From Nitrobacter sp051535235 (GTDB taxonomy: Bacteria; Pseudomonadota; Alphaproteobacteria; Rhizobiales; Xanthobacteraceae): DNA of 64,000 nucleotides. The notes beneath the pieces were generated by a model. That model was not told the DNA's origin. It did no database searches and worked only from the letters and a program-made list of their open reading frames with translations. The stretch is taken from the NCBI RefSeq assembly GCF_051535235.1, contig NZ_JBPPLZ010000003.1, positions 248,001 to 312,000 of the forward strand, in the 5' to 3' direction. This document shows, one piece after another, positions 36,313 to 43,617 of the stretch. The position numbers were made by a program, and so were the translations under genes. Each line of letters begins with the position of its first letter. The first letter of the stretch is position 1.

Positions 36313-36528
36313 ATGGCCTTGAAGCGTTCCAAACCCGGTGTGCGAACCCGCGAGGGTGGTGAATATATTTGTCCCGGGTGCGGGGCCGTTTATAAAGTGA
36401 CGGTCTATACCAGCCCGTTCAAGGACACGAACCATCAAGACTGCGACGTCTGCAACGCGCTCCTCAGAAGCTGGACCCATGCAACGACCTGGTGGTCCTA
36501 CAAGCTGGTCAAACGGCCGCGGAAATAG
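36313..36528 (+). CDS. Small zinc-ribbon-like protein
   Basis: 71 residues from ATG 36313 (MALKRSKPGVRTREGG); an in-frame ATG at 36286 is possible. Two Cys pairs, CPGCGAVYKV and CDVCNALL about 23 residues apart, form a likely zinc ribbon, followed by an aromatic basic tail (WWSYKLVKRPRK). Short proteins of this layout are frequent in Bradyrhizobium relatives; function unknown. Divergent from the collagen-like gene. Confidence 0.72.
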   Translation: MALKRSKPGVRTREGGEYICPGCGAVYKVTVYTSPFKDTNHQDCDVCNALLRSWTHATTWWSYKLVKRPRK

Positions 36529-37060
36529 CCGATCCGGTGAGCCGGCCGCGATGAAGAGATAACGCGCGCGGATAGGGCCGTTCAACCGGGTCATGCGTGG
36601 GCGGATTGCAGTGGTGGCGTTGCGCCGCGATAGGAGCTTCCTTTGTGCCCCGTCGCATACGGCCATGCCTTGCGAAGAAGCGGGAGGAAGAGCAATCATC
36701 TCGCTATCGCCCTCAACGGGTGTTTCGCGGCGGGTGGTCGCGTGATCTACAATCTTCTCTGATACGGACCATGCCTCATGATTTCGATGCTGTTCACACT
36801 TGCATTCGTTGGCGTCATGCTATTCAGCGCGGGACGGATCATCCTGGGCTGGATCCGGCCGAAGCGCCGTCGTTAGGGACCGCTACACCGCTTTCGAGCT
36901 AAGCATGACCGCGTGCTCGACCCCGGGGACGGATCCCGCTTCGCGTCAAGAAAACGCATCGAAAAATCAATAGATCGATAGCGCGGCAATCGTCTCGCAT
37001 GCTCAGAGACGGGACAATTCGCGGGGAAAAGCGAAGGAAATCAGGGGGCGAAACGGCGTT
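36529..37060. other. Gap with one doubtful microprotein frame and repeat copy F
   Basis: 532 bases before the tRNA-Glu gene. It holds the doubtful 32-codon frame at 36778-36876 and, at 36889-36985, a degenerate copy of the dispersed repeat (CTTTCGAGCTAAGC, GCGTCAAGAAAACGCATC). Nothing else is recognised. Confidence 0.45.
36778..36876 (+). CDS. Doubtful 32-residue membrane microprotein
   Basis: A frame from ATG 36778 encodes a single hydrophobic helix with a basic end: ISMLFTLAFVGVMLFSAGRI, then GWIRPKRRR. The positive-inside pattern is good, but there is no Shine-Dalgarno sequence, so this is a low-confidence call. Confidence 0.3.
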   Translation: MISMLFTLAFVGVMLFSAGRIILGWIRPKRRR

Positions 37061-37135
37061 TGGCGCTCCCTAGCGGAATCGAACCGCTCTCTCCACCGTG
37101 AAAGGGTGGCGTCCTAACCGATAGACGAAGGGAGC
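37061..37135 (-). tRNA. tRNA-Glu (TTC)
   Basis: Complete cloverleaf on the minus strand: acceptor GCTCCCT/AGGGAGC, anticodon stem CCACC/GGTGG enclosing CTTTCAC with anticodon TTC, T-arm with GGTTCGATTCC. CCA is encoded (37063-37061). The body is 72 bases plus CCA. Confidence 0.96.
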
Positions 37136-37411
37136 TGAACTTTTCAGCGACGAATCGCGCCGTCGTTTCAGTCTCAAAACCGCTGCGATAATGCCGTTTA
37201 ATCAACGTCCTGCATGGGATTGATCACACAGCGTCTCCGGTGGGCAAGTAAACCTGACCGGCGGCAGCGGCGGAACGTATAGTGGCGTTTGCCCGGGGGG
37301 GCAAGCATTCTCCCGATGCAAGCCGGAAGCGGCGTAGGGCCTCGGTTGGGCCGCAAAACGATGCAAAGAGGTCGTTGGGGGGGGCCCGAGTGCCCGTCAT
37401 GGGAAGCCAAC

Positions 37412-37651
37412 ATGAGATGGCGATCGTTGAGCGGGATGCTCGTGGTGCTGACAGTCGCCGGTGTGCCTGCCTGGGCCCAGACGCGCGGTTCGCCTAATTC
37501 CGGTCGCGATATCAAGATCGGGACCAAACAGCCACCGTCAGCGCGAAAATCCTGTTCGGAATACGGACCCGGCTTTGTCAGGGTCGAGGGCGCATCGACT
37601 TGCGTGCGGATCGGCGGCGGCATCAGCGTCGGTGGCGGCATCGGGCGCTGA
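37412..37651 (+). CDS. Secreted microprotein with a porin N-terminal signature
   Basis: 79 residues from ATG 37412. A signal peptide (MLVVLTVAGVPAWAQ) is followed by a polar linker and SCSEYGPGFVRVEGASTCVR then IGGGISVGGGIGR. The C-x-YGPGF-x-(V/I)-x-G-x-x-TC-(I/V)-(K/R)-(I/V)-GG pattern is that of the first strand of rhizobial porins, yet the gene stops right after it. It could be a real small protein of that signature or a porin start fragment. Earlier in-frame starts exist but lack a signal. Confidence 0.65.
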   Translation: MRWRSLSGMLVVLTVAGVPAWAQTRGSPNSGRDIKIGTKQPPSARKSCSEYGPGFVRVEGASTCVRIGGGISVGGGIGR

Positions 37652-37745
37652 CGCACCGTTGCCGTCTGACGTGCGGCGGAGACGCGAAGCGGGAATGCAA
37701 AAGGCCTCGCCGAAGCGAGGCCCTCATTGAGGCCGGACGCGGTCG

Positions 37746-37826
37746 TCAACGACCGAAGAACAGCCACAGAAGAATGATTATCGGTATCGGCACGCCAAGC
37801 AGCCAAAGCAAAATTCCACGTCCCAT
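37746..37826 (-). CDS. 26-residue hydrophobic microprotein
   Basis: ATG 37826 with GAGGAG 7 bases upstream. The product is a single membrane helix, WLLGVPIPIIILLWLFF, between GRGI and GR. This pattern (MGRG-LLWLLG-PIPIIIL) recurs in alphaproteobacteria, in my recollection, as short unannotated membrane proteins. Strong Shine-Dalgarno plus helix supports a real gene despite the length. Upstream 37727-37740 has GCCTCG-type inverted bases that might be a terminator for the gene before it on the other strand. Confidence 0.62.
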   Translation of the reverse strand: MGRGILLWLLGVPIPIIILLWLFFGR

Positions 37827-37931
37827 TCTGCTCTCCTCGAAAGTCGATATTTGCAAGGTGAACATCGCGCGAGGGGAATCGTTCCGGCTCTCAGTGTTTT
37901 GCAGATACAGGCAGCCGCGGCCTCGATGGTC

Positions 37932-38381
37932 TCACCAATGACCCGTGTTCGGCATCGAACTCCACGGCTCGGCCGGCGGCCGGGCCTCGCCCTTCTGCAA
38001 CAGCTCGATCGAATGCCGATCCGGCGAGCGGACGAAAGCCATCTGGCCGTCGCGGGGCGGCCGATTGATCGTGACCCCGAGCTTCATCAGGCGCTCGCAA
38101 GTGGTATAGATGTCGTCGACCTCATAGGCGAGATGACCGAAATAGCGGTCCTCGCCGTAGGTCTCCTCGTCCCAATTGTAGGTCAGTTCGACCAGCGGCG
38201 CGCCGCGTCCCCTGGACTCCTTAACGAGGTTCTCGTCCTGCGGCGCACACAGGAACACCAGCGTGAATTTCGCCTTCTCGTTGTCGACGCGACGAACTTC
38301 CTTCAGCCCGAGCGCATCGCGATAGAATTTCAGTGCGGTCTCGAGATTGCGCACGCGCAGCATGGTGTGAAGGTAACGCAT
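37932..38381 (-). CDS. Glyoxalase I-like VOC protein
   Basis: 149 residues. Seen: YLHTMLRVRNLETALKFYRD with the first metal His, LVFLCAPQDENL, LVELTYNWDEETYG with a metal Glu, FGHLAYEVDDIY with His and DRHSIELLQKG with the last Glu. All four metal ligands of glyoxalase I are in place, so lactoylglutathione lyase (methylglyoxal detoxification) is the likely activity. The C-terminus is slightly longer than in the E. coli enzyme. ATG at 38381. Confidence 0.92.
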   Translation of the reverse strand: MRYLHTMLRVRNLETALKFYRDALGLKEVRRVDNEKAKFTLVFLCAPQDENLVKESRGRGAPLVELTYNWDEETYGEDRYFGHLAYEVDDIYTTCERLMKLGVTINRPPRDGQMAFVRSPDRHSIELLQKGEARPPAEPWSSMPNTGHW

Positions 38382-38631
38382 GTTCCGTGTCTCCTGCCGA
38401 CAATGATTTGGCTTTGGACGGCAGCGCGCGGCGATCCAGTCGCCGCTCCACGGACGAATGGCGGATCCCGGCTGCCGATAGCAACAAACCTGCGCCGGCC
38501 GCGACCTGCAAGACCGATTTTCGCACCGGAAGGGATTTAATTTCCAACGGGGGACGAAACGTCGTGGAAGCGGCCACTTTTCCTTTTCGCCGGGCTGCTG
38601 GAACGGTGTTCGTCACACGCCATTGATGAGG

Positions 38632-38845
38632 ATGGTGCGCGAAGATCCAGCAAAGCCGCCACCGCCGCCGAAATCCTATCCGGCCGAGAAGGCGCGGGGG
38701 GCGAAATCAATCTGAGAACGACACCCGCAAGGTCATTTTCATTGCTGGGCTGGCAGGATCCGTGCTGCTCGGATTCCTGGTGGTCTTTTGCCCGTTAGTT
38801 TTTATTCCACGCGCGTTCCGCGTCGACCAGAGTTCCCTTCCATAA
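38632..38845 (+). pseudogene. Small membrane protein gene broken by a frameshift in a G6 run
   Basis: From ATG 38632 the frame reads VREDPAKPPPPPKSYPAEKA then RGAKSI and stops. Removing one G from the run at 38696-38701 joins it to a frame reading NDTRKVIFIAGLAGSVLLGF then LVVFCPLVF and a polar end, stop at 38843-38845, giving a 70-residue protein with a Pro-rich N-terminus and one membrane helix. The two halves make one sensible protein, so this is a recent frameshift, a slippage-controlled gene or a sequencing error. Confidence 0.55.
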
Positions 38846-38998
38846 CCAAGAACATCAAGAACCTCTCTAAAATTCCGATTTGTCCCGGGTTCCGGATGGC
38901 GCAGACAATTGCGCGGAGGACTGGTTCTTGCCGCTCGCCTCTTGCAACCAAACCCAGGGGACCGCGTTGTTTGCCGGTACCTCGCAGGAGGATAGAGC

Positions 38999-39358
38999 AT
39001 GAAAAAGACGGCGATCATGATTGCGACTGCGGCGGCGATCGGTACTGCCGCTGCACCAGCGCCGGCTCAGGCCTATCGAATGGGGCCCGGCCTTGGCGTG
39101 GGTCTCGCCATCGGCGCGCTGGCCGCGGGCGCGGCGGCCAGTTCCTACTATTACGGGCCTTACGGATATTACCGGCCGCGTTATTACCGGCCATATTATG
39201 GACCGGCGTATTACGGCGGATGGTCTCCGGCCTACTCTTATTACGGCGGCCCGCCGGCCTATTATGGCGGGTATCCGGTCTATTACGGTGCGTCGTATGC
39301 CTATCGCCCGGGCCCGTATTGGCACCGCCGCTGGCATCGCCCGTATCGCTATTGGTGA
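38999..39358 (+). CDS. Tyr/Gly/Pro-rich secreted protein
   Basis: 119 residues. Signal peptide (AIMIATAAAIGTAAAPAPAQA), a hydrophobic Gly/Ala stretch (VGLAIGALAAGAAASS), then a low-complexity part in which more than a third of residues are Tyr, in repeats such as YYGPYGYYRPRYYRPYYGP, ending RRWHRPYRYW. Proteins of this kind are common in rhizobial genomes and probably coat or bind the envelope. AGGAGG lies 8 bases before the ATG. A hairpin follows at 39370-39394. Confidence 0.8.
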   Translation: MKKTAIMIATAAAIGTAAAPAPAQAYRMGPGLGVGLAIGALAAGAAASSYYYGPYGYYRPRYYRPYYGPAYYGGWSPAYSYYGGPPAYYGGYPVYYGASYAYRPGPYWHRRWHRPYRYW

Positions 39359-39369
39359 GCCATGCTGAA

Positions 39370-39394
39370 CCCCCTGAGGTCGATACCTCGGGGG
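39370..39394 (+). terminator. Hairpin after the Tyr-rich gene
   Basis: CCCCCTGAGGT and ACCTCGGGGG with a CGAT loop, one bulged base, 12 bases after the stop codon. No T-run follows, so termination is likely but not certain; it also faces the convergent gene at 39402. Confidence 0.5.
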
Positions 39395-39401
39395 CCGAGC
39401 A

Positions 39402-39638
39402 TCATTCAGGCGTTATGACGTCCGTCGGCTGCGGAAGGTCCAGCGCACGATTTATCCGCGCGCGGACCGACGTGTAGTACTCCTCGCGCTGCCGTTGGAG
39501 TCTGGCTTGATGCGCCTTGAAGTTGGCCACGCGCCGCGTGATGTCGGCGCGCTCTGATCCTTGGGCGCGCTCTGATCCTTGCCTGTCTTCCGGACCTGTC
39601 TGATTTTTCGGCCGCGGCCTGTTATCCCGCTCTTGCAT
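39402..39638 (-). CDS. Small charged protein with an 18-bp tandem repeat
   Basis: 78 residues, hydrophilic and Arg/Gln-rich. Near residue 20 the sequence doubles (GSERAQGSERA), encoded by two exact 18-bp tandem units from 39547. The rest (ITRRVANFKAHQARLQRQRE) looks helical, possibly DNA- or RNA-binding. No family known to me. It is convergent with the Tyr-rich gene. Confidence 0.6.
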   Translation of the reverse strand: MQERDNRPRPKNQTGPEDRQGSERAQGSERADITRRVANFKAHQARLQRQREEYYTSVRARINRALDLPQPTDVITPE

Positions 39639-40078
39639 TCAAGTCTCCTGCATCCGCGCCGTATCTGGAACGATTTCAACGACGAGGACCTCGTGTTTCA
39701 ATCGAATGTAATTGCGGAGACGCTGTTCGCTCCTACAATGCATGGGGCGTACTATGCGCTACATCTTTGTGATCGCGACGAGAAAATGCGGCGCGAAGGT
39801 GCTTATCCTCAACAAGCAGCCATTCGACGGCTGATTTGTCCCATCCTGCGCGACATCAACGACACAGAAATACTTAATCGGCAGCGGGACGACAAAAATG
39901 ATTCGCGCATGTGCAAGGCTGTTCATAGCGTCAGGTCAAATTATTTTTTGTCTTGCGACGTCAACCATAGTGTTATCTTTTGATTCGTAAGATTCGCGCG
40001 GCTATATTCATCTGGGAATAACGGTGGTAAATCCAGAGGGTAGCCGTAGTGTCGTAGTACAGGTGTGGGGTCCTGGGC
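39639..40078. other. AT-richer leader region of the cold-shock gene
   Basis: 440 bases, clearly lower in GC than the flanks, particularly 39930-40020. No frame has a good start and coding pattern. A long leader is common for cold-shock genes; the -10-like TATATTC lies around 40002-40009. Confidence 0.45.
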
Positions 40079-40732
40079 ATGGGGTCGGATGGATTTGAAT
40101 CCAGGAAGTTTGGAGGTCCGCCGGTGAGCGATCACCTTGGATCGAAGGACTTTTCTGGAACCACGGATCACGAGTCAGGGGTCGGTCCCTTTACGGGACT
40201 CGGAGAATCCCCTGCAAACATCGTCGAGATCAGCGGCGTCATCAAATGGTTTGACGCTTCAAAAGGCTACGGTTTTATCGTCCCTGATAACGGCTGGCCG
40301 GACGTGCTGCTGCATGTCACCGTGCTTCGTCGCGACGGCTACCAGACGGCCTATGAGGGATCGCGTCTGGTCTGCGAGTGCGTGCAGCGGGCGAAGGGCT
40401 ATCAGGCGTTCCGGATCACGTCCATGGACGAGTCCACGGCCATTCACCCCGCGCAGATGCTGCCGCCGCGGACGCATGTCAGCGTGACGCCGACCAGCGG
40501 TCTGGAGCGGGCGCAGGTGAAATGGTTCAATCGGCTGCGCGGCTTCGGGTTCTTGACCTGCGGCGAGGGGACGCCCGATATCTTCGTCCACATGGAAACG
40601 CTGCGACGCTTCGGCATGACGGAGCTTCGGCCGGGACAGTTCGTCCTGGTCCGGTTCGGGCCGGGTTCCAAGGGAATGATGGCGGCGGAAGTTCAACCGG
40701 AATCCGGCGCTGCGGGTCTTTCCTCGCACTGA
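40079..40732 (+). CDS. Protein with two cold-shock domains
   Basis: 217 residues. Two cold-shock domains: the first from about residue 50 (GVIKWFDASKGYGFIVPDNG, then PDVLLHVTVLRR) and the second from about residue 142 (AQVKWFNRLRGFGFLTCGEG, then PDIFVHMETLRR). Both keep RNP1 (KGYGFI, RGFGFL) and RNP2 (VLLHV, IFVHM). Nucleic-acid binding is expected. It is followed by a DUF192 gene, a neighbour pair found widely in rhizobia as I recall. The N-terminal 45 residues are polar and variable. Confidence 0.92.
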   Translation: MGSDGFESRKFGGPPVSDHLGSKDFSGTTDHESGVGPFTGLGESPANIVEISGVIKWFDASKGYGFIVPDNGWPDVLLHVTVLRRDGYQTAYEGSRLVCECVQRAKGYQAFRITSMDESTAIHPAQMLPPRTHVSVTPTSGLERAQVKWFNRLRGFGFLTCGEGTPDIFVHMETLRRFGMTELRPGQFVLVRFGPGSKGMMAAEVQPESGAAGLSSH

Positions 40733-40912
40733 GTCGGCGAACGGCTGCCACCGAAGGCGGCCTGCGTGCCGGGCTCGACCGGCTTGAGGCGGGACCTTCC
40801 GGAAATCGTGTTTTGCCGCCGTCGTGGTCGGCCGCTACAGGTCGTGTCCCGTGGGCCGGTGATGCCGTTTCCGGCTGCTGCGAAATATGCCTTCGCCCTG
40901 ACAGGTTGCCCG

Positions 40913-41404
40913 ATGATGCGAATGCGGAAGATCGGTCTTGAGCGCCTGCATCTCGCTTTATGGATTGTGCTGCTGTCGTGGATCGGCATTGCCGCGCCAT
41001 ATGGTGCCGGGGCCCGCGCCGCCGAATTCCAGACGCTGGAAATCGCAACTCGCGCAGGCGTGAAAATGTTCTCGGTGGAGATGGCGACGACCGAGCAAGA
41101 AAAAGAAAAAGGGCTGATGTATCGGAAGCATCTGCCGGACGGGCAGGGGATGCTGTTCGATTTTTCTCCGGCCCAGCAGGTGTCGATGTGGATGAAGAAC
41201 ACCTACATCTCGCTCGACATGATCTTTATCGATCCCGACGGCCGCGTTCTCCGTATTGCGGAGAACACCGAGCCGCTCTCGACCCGCATCATTTCCTCGG
41301 GCGGTCTGGCCAAAGGCGTGCTGGAGGTGATCGCGGGGACCGCGAAAAAGTACGGCATCGCGCCGGGCGACCGGGTCTCGCACCCGCTTTTTAACGGCCA
41401 TTGA
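40913..41404 (+). CDS. DUF192 family exported protein
   Basis: 163 residues from ATG 40913 (MMRMRKIGLERL); the frame is open upstream. A signal or anchor (LALWIVLLSWIGIAAPYGAG) precedes the DUF192 domain: KMFSVEMATTEQEKEKGLMY, then LPDGQGMLFDFSP, VSMWMKNTYISLDMIFID, GGLAKGVLEVIAGTAKKYGI. The family's role is not established. It follows the double cold-shock gene and ends at repeat copy G. Confidence 0.85.
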   Translation: MMRMRKIGLERLHLALWIVLLSWIGIAAPYGAGARAAEFQTLEIATRAGVKMFSVEMATTEQEKEKGLMYRKHLPDGQGMLFDFSPAQQVSMWMKNTYISLDMIFIDPDGRVLRIAENTEPLSTRIISSGGLAKGVLEVIAGTAKKYGIAPGDRVSHPLFNGH

Positions 41405-41528
41405 GACGTTTTCGAGCAAAACGCGTCCGGCTGACCGAGGGGAACAGGCGCCGCTCCACGCGGAAAAACGCGTCTATCTAACAAAAAATAGAGCGGCGCT
41501 CCGGTCTCTCTCAGAAGGGAAGGCTCTG
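41404..41528 (+). repeat. Dispersed repeat, copy G (degenerate)
   Basis: Starts within the DUF192 stop codon region with GACGTTTTCGAGCAAAACGC, then GAAAAACGCGTCTATCTAAC and GGCGCTCCGG. It fills most of the gap before tRNA-Pro. Less similar than copies A, B and D. Confidence 0.5.
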
Positions 41529-41581
41529 GTCGGCTTGCTGGGCCAGCCGGAAGCATGTAACGACATCGTTTCCCAGCGGAT

Positions 41582-41658
41582 CGGGGTATAGCGCAGCCTG
41601 GTAGCGCGGCAGTTTTGGGTACTGCAGGTCGTTGGTTCGAATCCAGCTGCCCCGACCA
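41582..41658 (+). tRNA. tRNA-Pro (TGG)
   Basis: Cloverleaf: acceptor CGGGGTA/TGCCCCG with one G-T pair, D-arm GCGC/GCGC, anticodon stem GCAGT/ACTGC around TTTGGGT (anticodon TGG), T-arm GGTTCGAATCC. CCA is encoded at 41656-41658; total 77 bases. Confidence 0.96.
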
Positions 41659-41681
41659 TATCAACGACTTGGCATTTTTGG

Positions 41682-41795
41682 GCGAAGCACGCCCTAGGTC
41701 TTGACCCGGGGGTTGGATACCGAGTCGCGCGAAGAAAACGCGTCAAAACAAATACATGGAGATCGAGATCAGTTTTCAGTCTGATGATCGACGGG
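41682..41795 (+). repeat. Dispersed repeat, copy H (degenerate)
   Basis: Directly after tRNA-Pro: GTTGGATACCGAGTCGCGCG, GAAGAAAACGCGTCAAAACA, then a weak hairpin GAGATCAGTTTTCAGTCTGA. Same order as the better copies. Confidence 0.5.
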
Positions 41796-41843
41796 TAGCT
41801 GCCTGCCTCAACGATCTTCCGGCGTTCACCTTGCGGCAACCCA

Positions 41844-42179
41844 TCAATAATCCGGGGTGCCGCGCGGATTTGCTTTAGCCCAGGCCGTAACCTTTTCATC
41901 TGGAATGATAAGCGATGACTGGCCGCTGGACGCGTAATAGCTCTTTCCGCTCTCCACGGAATAAGCCACTCCGCCCCATACTGCGTCGTCGTCCAGATGT
42001 ATGCGTCCGATCTCCGGACTGACGTTGCTTACGGCCGTGATCTTGATTTCAAGGCGACCATACTGGCGGGTTTTGACCGCTGCCAGATCGCCAATCTTGA
42101 CGTTGCGATAGTAGCGCTCGATTTCTTCAGCCGTTTGATCGTGGCTTGGGTCGCCGGAGGGCTTTCCGGGAGGAAGCAT
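41844..42179 (-). CDS. Hypothetical cytosolic protein
   Basis: 111 residues, no signal or membrane segment. N-terminal Pro/Gly-rich start (MLPPGKPSGDPSHDQTAEE), then a beta-strand pattern (AVKTRQYGRLEIKITAVSN), a conserved-looking GRIHLDDDAVWGGVAYSVES and KSYYASSGQSSLIIPDEKV. I recognise no family. It is orphaned between tRNA-Pro and a gene desert, on the minus strand. Confidence 0.5.
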   Translation of the reverse strand: MLPPGKPSGDPSHDQTAEEIERYYRNVKIGDLAAVKTRQYGRLEIKITAVSNVSPEIGRIHLDDDAVWGGVAYSVESGKSYYASSGQSSLIIPDEKVTAWAKANPRGTPDY

Positions 42180-42736
42180 ATTCTAGGCAGCCTTCTAAAA
42201 ACACGCGACGGAACGAGCCGCTTTATCGTTTTCGACCATCCGGATGGATGCTCTCGCTAATCCAGGGATTTCTAGGACAATAGCCGGCCGAATGATAGCG
42301 TGCCAATTGCCTCTGCTGTTGTGGCGCGGGTCCGTGGTGCTGCCGAACCGAACGTCCCCGGTCGGCATTTGCGGGATAACTCGCTAACCGCGCCGTTATT
42401 CGCGGACTATCAGGACGCTTCCGGCATCCTCAAGGGGGCCTCACTGGCGCCGTCGCTGCGGCGCAATTCGTCCGGATCTGGTCAAAATCTGCGTCGCGCC
42501 AGAACCGGGCGAGGGCGCCGGTCGACAACGACGCGTGGGAGGATTAAACGGTCGCCGCGGCCAAGCCGAACTTGTGGGTCGACATCGTTGATCTAGCGCA
42601 GCGATCAAGGACGCTGAGTCAGGTAGACGACATTGACCGGGTTCGGCGTACGAGGTGCGTCGGTGGAATCAGAGAGGGCGGGATCGATGTCCGCATGGGA
42701 TGAGCGCGTTGAGATTTGGCCGGAGAGGATGGGGCA
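42180..42736. other. 557-base gap without a supported gene
   Basis: Plus-strand frames here lack a start with Shine-Dalgarno support. The frame ending near 42720 carries stops in the middle and could be a decayed gene, but I cannot match it to a family. Confidence 0.4.
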
Positions 42737-43042
42737 ATGAGCATTTGGACGCTTGTTGCTCGACCCGACGGGGATAGTTTCGCGGCTGATCTGACGATCG
42801 ACGGCGGATCGCCGCTCACATTGGGCCGGGTCGAAATGGAGAGGTTGGAAGCCGCGCTGGATAACGCGCTCGCGGGTGTTGACGATATGTACAGCCGGAT
42901 TTCGTGCGTGAACGCGGGCAATCAGATCGTCGTATCGGTCGACAAAGTCACCGTCGCGGCCCTGAGATATGACAAGGCGGAGCTGATGCGCGACCAGTTG
43001 AAAGAGCTTCTGGCGGGCGAGGGCACTGAATTTATCGGCTAG
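42737..43042 (+). CDS. Hypothetical small acidic protein
   Basis: 101 residues from ATG 42737 (MSIWTLVARPDGDSFAADL), with AGAGGA 9 bases upstream. It is acidic with alternating strand and helix (MERLEAALDNALAGVDDMYS, AALRYDKAELMRDQLKELL). No motif for catalysis, no signal. A strong hairpin begins at the stop codon. Family unknown. Confidence 0.6.
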   Translation: MSIWTLVARPDGDSFAADLTIDGGSPLTLGRVEMERLEAALDNALAGVDDMYSRISCVNAGNQIVVSVDKVTVAALRYDKAELMRDQLKELLAGEGTEFIG

Positions 43043-43062
43043 CGCAGTCGGAGAGACTGCGC
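43042..43062 (+). terminator. Hairpin at the stop codon of the small acidic gene
   Basis: Perfect 8-bp stem GCGCAGTC/GACTGCGC with a GGAGA loop starting at the last base of the stop codon. It is followed by GCGTTATT, a weak T tract, so rho-independent termination is plausible. Confidence 0.45.
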
Positions 43063-43312
43063 GCGTTATTCCGCGGGCTCGCGTCACCGTCCGAATCAAT
43101 GTCCGAATCAATCGCCATGATTTCGGATTGTCTGAAAGCGCACCGATAAACTCATCGAGTCGTGCTCTTCACGTCCTGCCCGCGCTCCTCATCAAATAAA
43201 AAGCATCGCAATCTCGTCGAGAAAGCATCCGCCCTGGCGAGCGAGCTAGGCTTACAGCGCAGGGCAGCAATGCTGCGATGGGTCGCTGCTAAAAAAATCT
43301 GTCGCCATCAAG
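43063..43312. other. Gap without a supported gene
   Basis: 250 bases with no convincing coding frame. An imperfect direct repeat TCCGAATCAATGTCCGAATC is at about 43090. The stretch may be a 3' tail read into the bidirectional terminator at 43313-43350. Confidence 0.4.
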
Positions 43313-43350
43313 AAAAACCCGTCGGTGAAGAGGATCACCGGCGGGTTTTT
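43313..43350. terminator. Strong bidirectional terminator
   Basis: 16-bp stem with one G-T type mismatch: AAAAACCCGTCGGTGA (43313-43328) and TCACCGGCGGGTTTTT (43335-43350), six-base loop. T-runs occur on both strands, so it can end transcription from the left and from the 46-codon frame on the right. The stop codon of that frame (43351-43349) overlaps the stem. Confidence 0.75.
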
Positions 43351-43489
43351 ACGCGGTACTGGGGATGAACGGGTGGCTAGACCGTCCGGCGAGACAACGC
43401 ATGAACTGCGCAGAAGTTGCTATGCGCGATGCGCGGGGGTGCTCCGCCGCTGGCGGTAGAAGTAAATCAGGCGATGTATAGTAGGACAT
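43349..43489 (-). CDS. 46-residue small protein bounded by hairpins
   Basis: ATG 43489 with GGGGAG 6 bases upstream. The product begins MSYYTSPDLLLPPAAEH and ends HPFIPSTA; no membrane helix or known motif. The TAA sits in the arm of a strong terminator, and 20 bases upstream of the Shine-Dalgarno site is a second hairpin with a T-run. Coding evidence is the Shine-Dalgarno and the tight fit to the terminator; the composition itself is not convincing. Divergent from an HTH gene. Confidence 0.42.
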   Translation of the reverse strand: MSYYTSPDLLLPPAAEHPRASRIATSAQFMRCLAGRSSHPFIPSTA

Positions 43490-43506
43490 ATATCTCCCCT
43501 TGACGG

Positions 43507-43533
43507 AAGAAAACCCGCCGGTGTTTCGGCGGG
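43507..43533 (-). terminator. Leader hairpin with T-run (attenuator-like)
   Basis: On the minus strand CCCGCCG-AAACAC-CGGCGGG then TTTTCTTCC. It lies 18 bases upstream of the start of the 46-codon frame, inside its expected leader. Its 3' arm CACCGGCGGGTTTT is exactly complementary to the 5' arm AAAACCCGCCGGTG of the terminator at 43313-43350 on the same strand, so an alternative long-range pairing is possible. Confidence 0.55.
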
Positions 43534-43617
43534 CTGCGTCGCGGATCTGCTTCTCGGACGTGTCCTCACGATCCGATTGCGGATGCGTGGATATGGGGAA
43601 GTCAGGAAGAGAAAAAA

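Noticed and set aside
39579..39983. 134-codon plus-strand frame in the cold-shock leader region
   Set aside because: Starts inside the minus-strand gene at 39402-39638, mixed composition, no ribosome site. Kept as a leader region.
37061..41658. Genomic island integrated at tRNA-Glu or tRNA-Pro
   Set aside because: No integrase gene and no visible duplicate of either tRNA 3' end within the window; recorded only as a low-density zone.
41474..41899. Minus-strand frame giving a protein with GAAGFEPTTCSTQNCRATRL
   Set aside because: It is the antisense translation of the tRNA-Pro gene, a well-known source of false proteins. The cloverleaf is complete on the other strand.
42300..42596. 98-codon plus-strand frame
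   Set aside because: Arg-rich product without start signal; a neighbouring frame is just as open. Treated as non-coding or decayed.
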